Counted from the first letter of the stretch, positions 43,436 through 52,790 are shown. The stretch is DNA of 64,000 nucleotides from Burkholderia catarinensis (GCF_001883705.2 NZ_MDEQ02000023.1:1-64000); one strand, 5' to 3'. Notes: generated by a model not told the origin, from the sequence alone. A program made the numbers and translations.

Positions 43436-44311
43436 ATGAAGATGCTCGATCACGACGTGCTGGCCACCGTCGTCGCCGTCGCGGAGACCGGCAACATGAC
43501 CCGCGCCGCCGAGGCCGTGAACCGCTCGCAGTCGGCCGTGAGCATGCAGATCAAGAGCCTGGAAGACGCGATCGGCCGGCCGCTGTTCGTGCGCAAGCCG
43601 CGCAGCATCGTGCTGACGCGCGAAGGCGAGGTGCTGCTGGGATTCGCCAGACGAATGCTCGCGTTGCGCGACGAGGCGTGGGCGGCCGTGGTGCGACCGG
43701 AAGTGACCGGTAAAGTCGTGATCGGCGTGCCGGACGACTATGCGTCGTCGCTGCTGCCGTCGGTCCTGAAGAAATTCTCGGCGACCTACCCGAAGGTCGA
43801 GATCCAGGTGATGGGGCTGCCGAGCAGCGCGCTCGCGCCGCTGATCAAGGACGGCACCGTCGATCTCGTGTGCGGCACGCGCATCAAGGGGCTGTCCGGC
43901 GACTTCATCCGCCACGAGCCGATGGCGTGGGCCGCGATGACGAACGGGCCGCGCGTATGGGAGGAACGGCCGCTGCCGATCGCGGTGTTCATGCCGGGCA
44001 GCGTCGCGCGCGAGAACGCGATCCGCAGCCTCGAACGCGCGAAGGTGCCGTACCGCACGTCCTATGAAAGCCCGAGCCTGCTCGGGCTGCTCAGCATGGT
44101 CGAGGCCGGCCTCGCGGTCGCGCCGCTCGCGCGCTGCGCGATTCCCGCGCAACTGTCGATGCTCGGCCGCTCGCACGGGCTGCCCGACCTGCCGCCGCTC
44201 GAGCTGATCCTCGCGCGCAGCACGAAATCGAAGCGGCCGCCGTGCGACTTTCTCGCGGAACAGCTGATGGAAGACCTGCAGCGCCAGACGGGGCAAACCG
44301 GCGACGCGTGA
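43436..44311 (+). CDS. LysR family transcriptional regulator
   Basis: 291 aa. The HTH is VVAVAETGNMTRAAEAVNRS with QSAVSMQIKSLEDAIGRPLF; the effector domain begins near VVIGVPDDYASSLLPSVLKK. The VPDDYA start of the effector domain places it in the LrhA/HexA-like group that includes several global regulators. It is divergent from the DUF3422 gene (161 bp apart) and its stop directly abuts the stop of the next, convergent gene (TGA at 44309, TCA at 44312). Confidence 0.9.
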   Translation: MKMLDHDVLATVVAVAETGNMTRAAEAVNRSQSAVSMQIKSLEDAIGRPLFVRKPRSIVLTREGEVLLGFARRMLALRDEAWAAVVRPEVTGKVVIGVPDDYASSLLPSVLKKFSATYPKVEIQVMGLPSSALAPLIKDGTVDLVCGTRIKGLSGDFIRHEPMAWAAMTNGPRVWEERPLPIAVFMPGSVARENAIRSLERAKVPYRTSYESPSLLGLLSMVEAGLAVAPLARCAIPAQLSMLGRSHGLPDLPPLELILARSTKSKRPPCDFLAEQLMEDLQRQTGQTGDA

Positions 44312-44872
44312 TCAGCGCGTCGCGCCGAATCCGGCCGCGCCGAGCGCCGCGTTGACGTTCGCGGCGATCGCATCGACGAGTGCTTCGAGCGTATCGGCGC
44401 GCATGTGCCTGTGTTCCGGCACGACGTGCTCGGTGCGTCGCCAGCTCCACTGCGGGCCCGACGCGACCGACAGCATCGCGCCGAACCCGTTGCCGTGACG
44501 GTGGCCGAAGATGCTCACGCGCCGCTCGGCCACATACTCCTGCTCAGGCAGGCACAGGCGGATCTCGACCGCGACCTGGCCGGGATCGTTGACGCGCGCG
44601 GCCGGGCTGACCGCCGGCGCGAACACCTTGCCGATCCGCCAGGTCACACAGGTCTCCCAGGCCACGAGCGGCCCGCCGGCCATGTCGGCCCGATCGGTAT
44701 CGACCGACCACTGATGCCCGTCCGGCACGACGATCGCCTGGTGCAGCAGCACTTCGGCCACGCGAACCGTCGCGACGAGCTGACGCGCGAGCTGCTGGCC
44801 CGACGGCAGCGACGCCGGCCGTACGCGGCGGCTTGCCGGTTGCGCGACAGGCACTGCTTCCATGAGGTCCAT
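44312..44872 (-). CDS. hypothetical protein
   Basis: 186 aa, soluble. Recognisable stretches are VRVAEVLLHQAIVVPDGHQW, GGPLVAWETCVTWRIGKVFA and AERRVSIFGHRHGNGFGAML, but no family could be named. The ATG at 44872 has GGAGGGG upstream. A longer reading from a GTG at 45028 would overlap the stop of the upstream gene (GTGA), but its extra 52 residues look non-coding. It is on the same strand as the next orphan, so the two may form an operon. Confidence 0.65.
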   Translation of the reverse strand: MDLMEAVPVAQPASRRVRPASLPSGQQLARQLVATVRVAEVLLHQAIVVPDGHQWSVDTDRADMAGGPLVAWETCVTWRIGKVFAPAVSPAARVNDPGQVAVEIRLCLPEQEYVAERRVSIFGHRHGNGFGAMLSVASGPQWSWRRTEHVVPEHRHMRADTLEALVDAIAANVNAALGAAGFGATR

Positions 44873-45024
44873 GACCCCTCCGTATTCAGGATCGGCGCCG
44901 CACACGGCGAGTCGCACACACACACGCACGTCCGCCGCCTGCGGGCGGGCGGCACGGCGACGGGCAGTCCGGCGGCGGATCAAACCAGTCATCAACGAAG
45001 AACGAGCAATATCCGTTCCCCGAT

Positions 45025-45375
45025 TCACCGGGCCTTCGGCCCCACGCGCAACCGACGCGCGACCGGCCCGATCACCGCATCGGCCTGCTGCGCGATCAGC
45101 ATGTGCAGCGTGAAATCCAGATCCTCCGCCGCGATGTCGAAGTGCACGTGGATCACGTCGCGTACGGCCCGCGCGCTGACGACATACACGCCGAGCGGGG
45201 AATTCAGCAGCGCCGCGAGCCGGGCGCGCGCGAGTTCACCCGAGTCGGCCGTCAGCGTGACGGGCAACTGCAGGCGCGGGAGCGGCGGCGGGAATGGGAT
45301 GACGTTGTTGCGTGCGCCGGCACGCAACCGGCGGCCGGCGACATCGAAGGCGGGAACGGGATGAATGAAGGTCAT
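45025..45375 (-). CDS. hypothetical protein
   Basis: 116 aa. Pro-rich N-terminal part (NNVIPFPPPLPRLQLPVTLT), then a compact alpha/beta-looking segment (LARARLAALLNSPLGVYVVS, VIHVHFDIAAEDLDFTLHML) and a basic end. No domain was recognised. It lies between two LysR genes and upstream of another orphan on the same strand. About 185 bp separate it from the LysR gene at 45560, with no gene in between. Confidence 0.6.
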   Translation of the reverse strand: MTFIHPVPAFDVAGRRLRAGARNNVIPFPPPLPRLQLPVTLTADSGELARARLAALLNSPLGVYVVSARAVRDVIHVHFDIAAEDLDFTLHMLIAQQADAVIGPVARRLRVGPKAR

Positions 45376-45559
45376 GGAGCGGACGGAAGCCGTCTCGGCT
45401 GTTCGACACATCCGCAGCTTAGAAGAGACCGCATAAACGTCGTGCAAAAAAACGCCGAGGCGGTGCAAAAAAGGGCATGCGGGACGCAACGTGCCGCCTG
45501 CCGGCCTGCGCGCGCCGGGATCGCGTCCCGTCGTTCGCGTCGGCGCCCCGGTTGCGCCG

Positions 45560-46573
45560 CTACGCGAACGCCTCGAGCGACGCGCGCCTCCGCTCGTCGA
45601 CCATCGATTCGATCAGCGACACCAGATCGTCGGTCAGCGGGTCGCAGATGCCGGGCGAGCGATGCAGTTCGAGATCGGCCGCCGGCAGCGGCGGCAACCC
45701 GTCCGTCTCGTCGAGCACGCGCCAGCTCTCGGGCAGCGTGCAGCGATCGATCATCGTCACGGCCGCGCCGTGGTTCACCGCGATCTTGATGCCGGTCGGG
45801 CTCTGGCTCGTATAGACGACGTGATACGGCCGCTCGGCCATCGAGAGCGCCTGCAGCCCGCGCTGCCGGTAGCAGCACGTTTCGGGAAACAGCGCGAGCG
45901 GCACCGACGCATGCGCGCCGAGCGCGAAGTCGCGATGCGCGGCCCACACGACGTCGTGACGGCCGAGCAGCCGCCCGCCCGCGTTCGGCCCGTGCCGCAC
46001 GACGAGCGCGACGTCGAGCTCGCCGGCCTGCAGCCGTTCGAGCAGTTCGAGCGACGTGCGGCATTGCACATGCAGGCGCGCGCCCGGCCGCTTCGCATAG
46101 AACGACTTCAGCAGGTCGGGCAGCCACAGCTCCGCATAGTCCTCGGGCAGCCCGAAGCGCACCACGCCGCGATCGCTACTCGCCTGCTTCAGCGCGCGGA
46201 TCGCATCGTTCTGCACCTGGATGATCCGCCGCGCGTGGATCAGGAAATTCTCGCCATCGCGCGACAGCTCGAGCCGCCGGCTGTTGCGCATGAACAGATG
46301 CGTGTCGAGCCGCTCCTCGAGCGTGCGGATGCGCAGGCTGATCGTCGACTGCGTGCGATGCAGTTGCCGGGCCGCCGCGGTGAAGCCGCCGCTTTCGACG
46401 ACGGCGACGAATGCCCGGATCAGCTCCGGATCGAGCGAACTCAGTTTCGACCAATCGGGCTTCGAGAAAACGCCGGGCCGCCCCGCGTTTTCCGTCCCGA
46501 AGGAAGTCCCCCTGGGGGACGCCCCCCCTTGGGAGGTCTCGCGCGAAGCGACAGGTTTCTCAATGGCAGCCAT
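45560..46573 (-). CDS. LysR family transcriptional regulator
   Basis: 337 aa. The DNA-binding domain (AFVAVVESGGFTAAARQLHR, TQSTISLRIRTLEERLDTHL) begins only at about residue 53; the first 45 residues are an extra Gly/Pro/Ser-rich segment encoded by a C/G-run stretch (near 46500-46535). The effector domain follows from about 140. A start inside the extension is possible, although no better ATG with a ribosome site is evident. It is divergent from the fae-AKR-ALDH-MFS operon and is its probable regulator. Confidence 0.85.
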   Translation of the reverse strand: MAAIEKPVASRETSQGGASPRGTSFGTENAGRPGVFSKPDWSKLSSLDPELIRAFVAVVESGGFTAAARQLHRTQSTISLRIRTLEERLDTHLFMRNSRRLELSRDGENFLIHARRIIQVQNDAIRALKQASSDRGVVRFGLPEDYAELWLPDLLKSFYAKRPGARLHVQCRTSLELLERLQAGELDVALVVRHGPNAGGRLLGRHDVVWAAHRDFALGAHASVPLALFPETCCYRQRGLQALSMAERPYHVVYTSQSPTGIKIAVNHGAAVTMIDRCTLPESWRVLDETDGLPPLPAADLELHRSPGICDPLTDDLVSLIESMVDERRRASLEAFA

Positions 46574-46898
46574 CGGAATTACTCGCTTTCGAAAATGGAA
46601 GGGAAGACGAAAGATAGGGCTCGGAGTACGCCGATTGTTGTCCGGATGCGCCCGGCCCTCCAACCCCTGCCCGGGTATGACAAACCCGGAGCCGGTACGC
46701 GAAAGTCCACCCGCCGACTCCGCCGAGCATGCCGTCACGACGGCGGCCTCGGCCCGCCCGGCGGGCGTTCGCGCGCCGGGTTCGGGGCTTTCCCGGAGAC
46801 GACGAAAACTCATAGCCCGATCAGGAAACATCGATTCACCGGCCGCGCCGCGGCCCACCACAATCGCCCCACACCAACCTCATGGACGAGACACCGCA
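46574..46898. other. divergent intergenic region of the fae operon
   Basis: 325 bp between the LysR gene and fae. It should hold both promoters and the LysR operator. A frame continuing the LysR gene is open across it but has low-quality coding sequence. No other gene seen. Confidence 0.5.
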
Positions 46899-47423
46899 AT
46901 GACCGCATCCCAACCCAGGCAGCTTTACATCGGCGAAGGCTTCGAAGGCCCCGGCGTCAACCTCGCGCACATCAACGTGCTGGTCGGACCGCGCAACGGC
47001 CCCGCGGGCCAGGCGTTCGCGACCGCGCTCGCGACGCCGTCGGCCGGCCATGCGCCGTTCGTCGTGATCGCGCAGCCGGGCGTGCCGACCAAGCCGCTCA
47101 CGCTGTACGTGAACAAGGCGCAGATCGCCGGCGACTTCCACGGCAATGCCACGTGGGGCGCATCGCAGGCCGGCATCGCGAAGGCCGTGGCCGAAGCGCT
47201 CGAGAACGGCACGCTGCCGCCCGAGGCGGAGAACGACTGGGTCGTCGTGTCGGCGAACTGGGTGAATCCGCAGACCGACGATCTCGACGCCGTGTTCGAG
47301 AACAACTACCGCGCGTGCCGCAACGCGATCGTCGCCGCGATGGAAGGGCTGCCGCATCGCGACGCCGTATTCGCCGCCGCGCGCGATGTGTCGAATCCGT
47401 TCTACACCCCGAAGAAAAACTGA
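46899..47423 (+). CDS. fae: formaldehyde-activating enzyme family protein
   Basis: 174 aa. Fae condenses formaldehyde with tetrahydromethanopterin. The signature YIGEGFEGPGVNLAHINVLV carries the catalytic His at 24, followed by GPRNGPAGQAFATALATPSA, KPLTLYVNKAQIAGDFHGNA and KAVAEALENGTLP, all family-typical. The C-terminal part (NNYRACRNAIVAAMEGLP) is also standard. No other tetrahydromethanopterin-pathway gene is in the window, so this may be an Fae homologue with another aldehyde substrate. It is the first gene of an operon with an aldo/keto reductase (41 bp downstream), an aldehyde dehydrogenase and a transporter. Confidence 0.85.
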   Translation: MTASQPRQLYIGEGFEGPGVNLAHINVLVGPRNGPAGQAFATALATPSAGHAPFVVIAQPGVPTKPLTLYVNKAQIAGDFHGNATWGASQAGIAKAVAEALENGTLPPEAENDWVVVSANWVNPQTDDLDAVFENNYRACRNAIVAAMEGLPHRDAVFAAARDVSNPFYTPKKN

Positions 47424-47464
47424 CGACGACAAGCGGCCGGCACAAGGCCGCAACTGGAGGAAAC

Positions 47465-48487
47465 ATGGAATACGTCCGCCTCGGCCAGTCCGGCCTGAAG
47501 GTGTCCCGCCTGTGTCTCGGCACGATGAACATGGGCACGCCCGAATGGAAGCCGTGGATCTTCGACGAAGCGCAGAGCGAGCCGATCGTGCGCCGCGCGC
47601 TCGACGCCGGCGTCAACTTCATCGATCTCGCGGATTTCTATTCGACGGGCGTCGGCGAGGAAGTGGTCGGCCGCATCCTGAAGCGCAACGCGCGCCGCGA
47701 GGAGCTCGTCGTGACGACCAAGGTCGGCTACGACATGGGCAGTTATCCGAACGCGGGCGGCCATTCGCGCAAGCACGTGCTCGACGGCATCGACGGGTCG
47801 CTGAAGCGCCTCGGGACGGATTACGTCGACATCTTCATGCTGCACTTCTTCGACGTGAACACGCCCGTCGAGGAAACGATGAGCACGCTGCACGACATCG
47901 TGCGCGCGGGCAAGGCGCGCTACATCGGCGTATCGACGATGTATACGTGGCAGTTCGCGAAGATCATGCAGGCATGCGAACGAAACGGCTGGGACAAGCC
48001 GATCAACATGCAGCTGCAGCTCAACCTCGCGTATCGCGAGGAGGAGCGCGAGATGGTGCCGTACTGCATCGACCAGGGCGTCGGCGTATCGGTGTTCAGC
48101 CCGCTCGCGCGCGGCCTCCTGACCTGCGAGCCGCAATCGACGCGCAACCAGACCGACTTCTTCACCACGCAGATGTACGGCGACGCGTCGTCGCTCGCGA
48201 TCGCCGCATCGGTCGCGAAGGTCGCGAAACGGCGCGGCGTGCCGCCCGCGCAGATCGCGCAGGCATGGGTGCTGAGCCGTCCCGGCATCGCCAGCATGCT
48301 GGTCGGCGCGGATTCCGTCGCCCAGTTCGACAGCGCGCTCGGCGCGCTCGAAACGCGGCTCACCGAAGAAGAGCTGCACGAACTGGAACGCAACTACACG
48401 CCGTGCGACCTGATCAACGACTACACGGCCGGCAAGCGCATCGCGCGCGTGTCGCGGCCGGCACAGGGCAGCTTCGCGGCAGACTGA
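47465..48487 (+). CDS. aldo/keto reductase
   Basis: A 340-aa NADPH-dependent oxidoreductase with a TIM-barrel fold. The catalytic tetrad is present: Asp54 and Tyr59 (FIDLADFYS), Lys86 (VVTTKVG) and His127 (IFMLHFFD). The C-terminal cofactor loop (SRPGIASMLVGADSVAQFDS) is typical, and the overall pattern resembles the YajO/Tas-type reductases. GGAGG precedes the ATG. It is the second gene of the operon, between fae and the aldehyde dehydrogenase, suggesting reduction or isomerisation of an aldehyde or sugar in the same pathway. Confidence 0.9.
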   Translation: MEYVRLGQSGLKVSRLCLGTMNMGTPEWKPWIFDEAQSEPIVRRALDAGVNFIDLADFYSTGVGEEVVGRILKRNARREELVVTTKVGYDMGSYPNAGGHSRKHVLDGIDGSLKRLGTDYVDIFMLHFFDVNTPVEETMSTLHDIVRAGKARYIGVSTMYTWQFAKIMQACERNGWDKPINMQLQLNLAYREEEREMVPYCIDQGVGVSVFSPLARGLLTCEPQSTRNQTDFFTTQMYGDASSLAIAASVAKVAKRRGVPPAQIAQAWVLSRPGIASMLVGADSVAQFDSALGALETRLTEEELHELERNYTPCDLINDYTAGKRIARVSRPAQGSFAAD

Positions 48488-48501
48488 AGGAACGAAACGA
48501 G

Positions 48502-49953
48502 ATGAATGAATTTCTGAGAACCGGCCACTACATCGGCGGCGAATGGCACGAATCGCATGACGCGAGCGACGCGACCTACCCGGTGCTGAATCCCGCAACC
48601 GGCGAGACCATCGCGAAGGTCGCGAAAGGCGGCGCCGACGACACGCAACGCGCGATCGATGCGGCCGCCCGTGCGTTTCCCGCGTGGCGCGAGCTGACCG
48701 CGAAGGAGCGCGGCGCCCGCGTGAAGCGCTGGGGCGAACTGATGCTCGAACACCGCGACGCGCTCGCCGAGCTGCTGACGCGCGAACAGGGCAAGCCGCT
48801 CGCGGAAGCGCGCGGCGAAGTCGCATACGCGGCAAGCTTTCTCGAATGGTTCGCGGAAGAAGCGAAGCGCATGTACGGCGACGTGATCCCGAGTCCGAAA
48901 CCGAATTCGCAGATCGTCGTCACGCGCGAGCCGGTCGGCGTCGTCGCGGCGATCACACCGTGGAATTTCCCGCTCGCGATGATCACGCGCAAGGCCGGCC
49001 CCGCGCTCGCGGCCGGCTGCACGATGGTGCTGAAGCCGTCCGAGGAAACGCCGCTGTCGGCGTTCGCGCTCGCGGTGCTCGCCGAGCGCGCGGGCGTGCC
49101 GGCCGGCGTGTTCAACGTGGTGTCGGGCGACGCGGTCGCGATCGGCGAGACGCTGACGAGTTCGTCCGTCGTGCGCAAGCTGTCGTTCACGGGCTCGACG
49201 CGGGTCGGCAAGCTGCTCGCGAAGCAGTCGGCCGACACGCTGAAGAAGCTGTCGCTCGAACTCGGCGGCAACGCGCCGTTCATCGTGTTCGACGATGCCG
49301 ATCTCGATGCGGCAGTCGTTGGCGCGATCGCGTCGAAGTTCCGCAATACCGGGCAAACGTGCGTGTGCGTGAACCGCTTCCTCGTGCAGGACGGTGTGTA
49401 CGACGCGTTCACGCGCAAGCTCGCGGACGCCGTGCGCACGCTGCGTGTCGGCAACGCGCTCGCGGGCGACGTCGACCAGGGGCCGCTGATCAACGAAGCG
49501 GCGCTCGGCAAGGTCGAGCGGCACGTGGCCGATGCCACCGCGAAGGGCGCGCACGCGCTCACCGGCGGCAAGCGTCACGCGCTCGGCGGCACGTTCTACG
49601 AGCCGACCGTGCTGACCGGCATGACGCAGGACATGCTGATCGCCGAAGAGGAAACTTTCGGCCCCGTCGCCGGCTGTTTCCGCTTCGCGACCGAGGACGA
49701 AGCCGTCGCCGCGGCCAACGACACGCCGTTCGGGCTGTCCGCGTATTTCTACACGCGCGACCTCGGCCGCGCGTGGCGCGTGGCCGGTGCGCTGGAAAGC
49801 GGGATGGTCGGTGTCAACGACGGGATCATCTCGACCGAAGTCGCGCCGTTCGGCGGCGTCAAGCAATCGGGGCTCGGCCGCGAAGGCTCGAAGTACGGCC
49901 TCGACGAATACGTGGAACTCAAGTACACGCTGATGGCCGGCCTCGGCCGCTGA
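48502..49953 (+). CDS. NAD(P)-dependent aldehyde dehydrogenase, succinate-semialdehyde type
   Basis: 483 aa. Catalytic Cys287 (RNTGQTCVC), Glu253 (LELGGNAP), the Asn in ITPWNFPLA (about 155) and the cofactor Lys178 (LKPSEETP) are all present. The sequence is close to the GabD group (FTGSTRVGKLLAKQSADTLK and GVNDGIISTEVAPFGGVKQS). GabD-like enzymes are used for several semialdehydes, so the true substrate here may belong to the fae/AKR pathway. It begins 14 bp after the AKR stop. Confidence 0.9.
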   Translation: MNEFLRTGHYIGGEWHESHDASDATYPVLNPATGETIAKVAKGGADDTQRAIDAAARAFPAWRELTAKERGARVKRWGELMLEHRDALAELLTREQGKPLAEARGEVAYAASFLEWFAEEAKRMYGDVIPSPKPNSQIVVTREPVGVVAAITPWNFPLAMITRKAGPALAAGCTMVLKPSEETPLSAFALAVLAERAGVPAGVFNVVSGDAVAIGETLTSSSVVRKLSFTGSTRVGKLLAKQSADTLKKLSLELGGNAPFIVFDDADLDAAVVGAIASKFRNTGQTCVCVNRFLVQDGVYDAFTRKLADAVRTLRVGNALAGDVDQGPLINEAALGKVERHVADATAKGAHALTGGKRHALGGTFYEPTVLTGMTQDMLIAEEETFGPVAGCFRFATEDEAVAAANDTPFGLSAYFYTRDLGRAWRVAGALESGMVGVNDGIISTEVAPFGGVKQSGLGREGSKYGLDEYVELKYTLMAGLGR

Positions 49954-50074
49954 CCGCCCCCCGCGGTCGATCCGCGCCGCGCGCCGCCCGGCCGCGCGGC
50001 GCCTCGCACGGCTCTCGCGGCGGCGTCCCGCCTGCGCGCGCCGCTGCATCACGCATAACAATCCTGGAGGCAGC

Positions 50075-51448
50075 TTGACTCAAGCCAACGTCCAATCCGG
50101 CACGGCGCACGCCCTGCCGCTCCCGCGCGGCGCCGACGCGCCGCACCGCCCCGTCGCGCTCGACGACGTGCCGCTCAACCGTTTCCACGTGAAGATCGCC
50201 GGCCTGACGTTCGGCGCGCATTTCACCGAGGGCTACACGCTCGGCACGATCGGCTACGCGCTCGCCGCGCTCGACCGGCAGATGCCGATCGACGCATTCT
50301 GGATGGGGATGATCGGCAGTTCCGCGCTGATCGGCATCTTCTTCGGCAGCCTCGTGTTCGGCTGGCTGTCCGACCGGATGGGCCGGCAGAAGATTTTCCT
50401 GACGAGCTTCGTGATCATCACGGCGGCTGCGTTCGCGCAATTCTTCGTCACGTCGCCGCTCGAACTGTGCGTGCTGCGCGTGCTGATCGGCTTCGGGATG
50501 GGCGGCGACTTCACGGTCGGCCATGCGATCCTCGCCGAATTCTCGCCGCGCAAGCATCGCGGCGCGCTGCTCGGTTCGTTCAGCGTGATCTGGACGATCG
50601 GCTATGTCGCCGCGAACGTGCTCGGCCTCGCATACAGCGACGCCGCGCCCGACGCATGGCGCTGGCTGCTCGCGTCGGCCGCATTGCCCGCGCTGATCGT
50701 GCTGGTGCTGCGGATCGGTACGCCCGAATCGCCGCGCTGGCTGCTCGGCAAGGGCCGCGTGCAGGAAGCACGTGCGATCGTCGCGAAGCATTTCGGGCCG
50801 CACGTGATGCTCGACGGCTCGGCCGAGCCGCATGCGAATTCGGGCTTCGCGCGGCTGTTCCGGCGCGACCTGATCCGCCGGACGATCTTCAACTGCGCGT
50901 TCTTCGTGTGCCTCGTGATTCCGTATTTCGCGATCTACACGTTCCTGCCGACGATCCTGAAGACGATCGGCCTCGCCGAAGGCTTCGGCGCGGACCTGCT
51001 GCTGAACGCATTCCTCGTGCTGGGCGCGCTGATCGGCATCTGGATGACGATCCGGCTGTCGCGGCGCGGCTTCCTGATCGGCTCGTTCGCGGTGACGTGC
51101 GCGTCGCTCGTCGCGCTGGCGGTGCTGCCGTCGTCGGCGGCGATCGCGATGATCGTCGCGTTCGCGATCTTCACGCTGACGATGTCGGCGTTCAGCAACC
51201 TCGTCGGCGTGTTCCCGCCCGAGTGCTTCCCGACCGAAGTGCGCGCGAGCGGCGTCGGCCTGGCGATCGCGTGCAGCCGGCTCGGTTCGGCGATCGGCAC
51301 GTTCCTGCTGCCGGTCGGCATCACGACGCTCGGTTTTCACGCGACGATGTTCGCGCTGGCGGGCGTGCTGCTGGTGGGGATGATCGTGTCGATCGCGTGG
51401 GCGCCGGAGACGAAGCATCTGACGCTGGAGGAGGCGTCGGGGCATTGA
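50075..51448 (+). CDS. MFS transporter (sugar/aromatic-acid importer type)
   Basis: 457 aa, 12 TM segments. Motifs include GSLVFGWLSDRMGRQKIFL after TM2, IGFGMGGDFTVGHAILAEFS in TM4 and PESPRWLLGKGRVQEARAIV before the central loop, the pattern of the sugar-porter/AAHS-type MFS branch. TTG is the start: it has a perfectly placed CTGGAGG site and no in-frame ATG precedes the first TM segments. It is the last gene of the fae operon (121 bp after the dehydrogenase) and probably imports its substrate. Confidence 0.87.
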   Translation: MTQANVQSGTAHALPLPRGADAPHRPVALDDVPLNRFHVKIAGLTFGAHFTEGYTLGTIGYALAALDRQMPIDAFWMGMIGSSALIGIFFGSLVFGWLSDRMGRQKIFLTSFVIITAAAFAQFFVTSPLELCVLRVLIGFGMGGDFTVGHAILAEFSPRKHRGALLGSFSVIWTIGYVAANVLGLAYSDAAPDAWRWLLASAALPALIVLVLRIGTPESPRWLLGKGRVQEARAIVAKHFGPHVMLDGSAEPHANSGFARLFRRDLIRRTIFNCAFFVCLVIPYFAIYTFLPTILKTIGLAEGFGADLLLNAFLVLGALIGIWMTIRLSRRGFLIGSFAVTCASLVALAVLPSSAAIAMIVAFAIFTLTMSAFSNLVGVFPPECFPTEVRASGVGLAIACSRLGSAIGTFLLPVGITTLGFHATMFALAGVLLVGMIVSIAWAPETKHLTLEEASGH

Positions 51449-51623
51449 TGACGGAGGCGGGCTTCATGCCTGCCTCGTCATGCTCGAGGTTTGCGCATCG
51501 ATGCGTCGCTGATACGCCGCGACGATACGGAACGCGATTTGAACGAACCCGGCCGAGGCCGGGTTCGTGCATTCGGGCCAGAGGCTGATCGCATTCCCGG
51601 CGAGACGGGATTCGCGAAATCGC

Positions 51624-51923
51624 TCAGAACAGCATCGACGCGTAATCCCGCGCGCCGTGCAGGATATGAAGAATGTCGATCCGCGCCGGCGGATCGCCGA
51701 CGACCCGATAGAAGATCTGATAGTTGCCGTACACGCGGTGCCGCACGCCGTGGCGCTCGAAGCGCGGCACCAGCGGAAACGCCAGCGGCATCCCGGCAAG
51801 GCCAAGGCACTTGTCGCGAATCTCCCGCACGAAAGTCACGGCCCGTTGCGGGTTGTCGCGCGCGATGTAATCGGCAATCGCTTCGAGCTCGGCAATCGCG
51901 AAGTCCGACAAGCGGACGATCAT
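51624..51923 (-). CDS. parE: ParE/RelE-type toxin
   Basis: 99 aa. The fold signature is clear: VRLSDFAIAELEAIADYIAR, then RAVTFVREIRDKCLGLAGMP, VRHRVYGNYQIFYRVVGD and the final RIDILHILHGARDYASML. ParE toxins inhibit DNA gyrase. The start overlaps the antitoxin stop as ATGA (51920-51923), so the pair is co-translated, antitoxin first. Part of the accessory patch at 51.6-54 kb. Confidence 0.9.
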   Translation of the reverse strand: MIVRLSDFAIAELEAIADYIARDNPQRAVTFVREIRDKCLGLAGMPLAFPLVPRFERHGVRHRVYGNYQIFYRVVGDPPARIDILHILHGARDYASMLF

Positions 51924-52177
51924 GCCTGACGATCCGCCTGAGCCCGATACTTCGCCTCGAGGCGATCGAACACCTCCGCCGCATCGGCGCCGCGCCCTGC
52001 TTCCGCATCGGCCAGGCTGCGCGCGATCACCGCGTCCAGCGCATTCAGTTGCGCCTCGCGATCCTGGATCAGGCGCACGCCTTCCCGAAGCACCTCGCTC
52101 TTGGACCCGTAGCGCCCCGATTCGACCAGCTTCGCGACGTAAGCCTCCAGTTGCTGGCCCAGTTCCGCACTGATCAT
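51920..52177 (-). CDS. parD: ParD-type antitoxin
   Basis: 85 aa. The N-terminal ribbon-helix-helix (ISAELGQQLEAYVAKLVESG, RYGSKSEVLREGVRLIQDRE) binds the operon's own promoter. The acidic C-terminal helix (SLADAEAGRGADAAEVFDRL) would wrap the ParE toxin. The ATG at 52177 is the conserved start; the longer frame to 52231 is not supported. An AT-richer stretch at 52213-52250 upstream probably carries the promoter. Confidence 0.9.
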   Translation of the reverse strand: MISAELGQQLEAYVAKLVESGRYGSKSEVLREGVRLIQDREAQLNALDAVIARSLADAEAGRGADAAEVFDRLEAKYRAQADRQA

Positions 52178-52412
52178 GTCGACCTCCCGACCGCATTGAA
52201 TTCGATCCATGAAGCGTATCCCGGTTATCAACTATTATCAAGAAGGCGATCTCCAGACGAATCGGCGCGCATGCTTTCGCTGCCGATCGGGCGGACAGAA
52301 CGGAACGGGACGGAACGCATTTCCGGCAGGCTGCGGCGCCACCGGGCATTCATCCGGTTTTCGCGCACGCTCGTGTAGCCCTTGCGGGACCCTCGCCGTG
52401 CGAACGCCGATC

Positions 52413-52790
52413 ATGATCGAAGACATCGTCACGCCACATCCCGGCCGGAAGGCCTACCCGTCCGATTCCGACGTGTTCGCCTAGCACGGCCGGCTCTACT
52501 CGTCCCACCGGTTCGCGCCGGCCGCGCGCGATTTCAGCCGGGAAAAACCGTGCAACCTCGTCGACCCGCTCGGCGGGCCAGTCGACCGGGGCAACTGGTC
52601 GGGCACCTCCGACGTTCCGGTCGACGACAGCGACCCGGACGACATCCAGCCGATCGGCCCCGACGGCGCGCGCTTGCGCTTCGTCGCCGGCGTGACCGGC
52701 CGGGAATATCGCGCGATGGGCGCGGACTGGATTATTTTGTTCTACGAACCGGCCAGCCGCGTTGCGCTGCGGACGTTCGACTGGTCGTGA
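52413..52790 (+). pseudogene. ORF interrupted by an amber codon
   Basis: From the ATG at 52413 the frame reads MIEDIVTPHPGRKAYPSDSD, VFA, then TAG at 52482-52484. It continues in frame without other stops for 101 codons (HGRLYSSHRFAPAARDFSRE ... GREYRAMGADWIILFYEPAS) to TGA at 52788. Codon use stays coding-like after the TAG, so a CAG-to-TAG change in an approximately 125-aa gene is likely. No family was recognised. A suppressed stop or a second start cannot be excluded. 52178-52412 contains only the parD promoter region. Confidence 0.45.
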
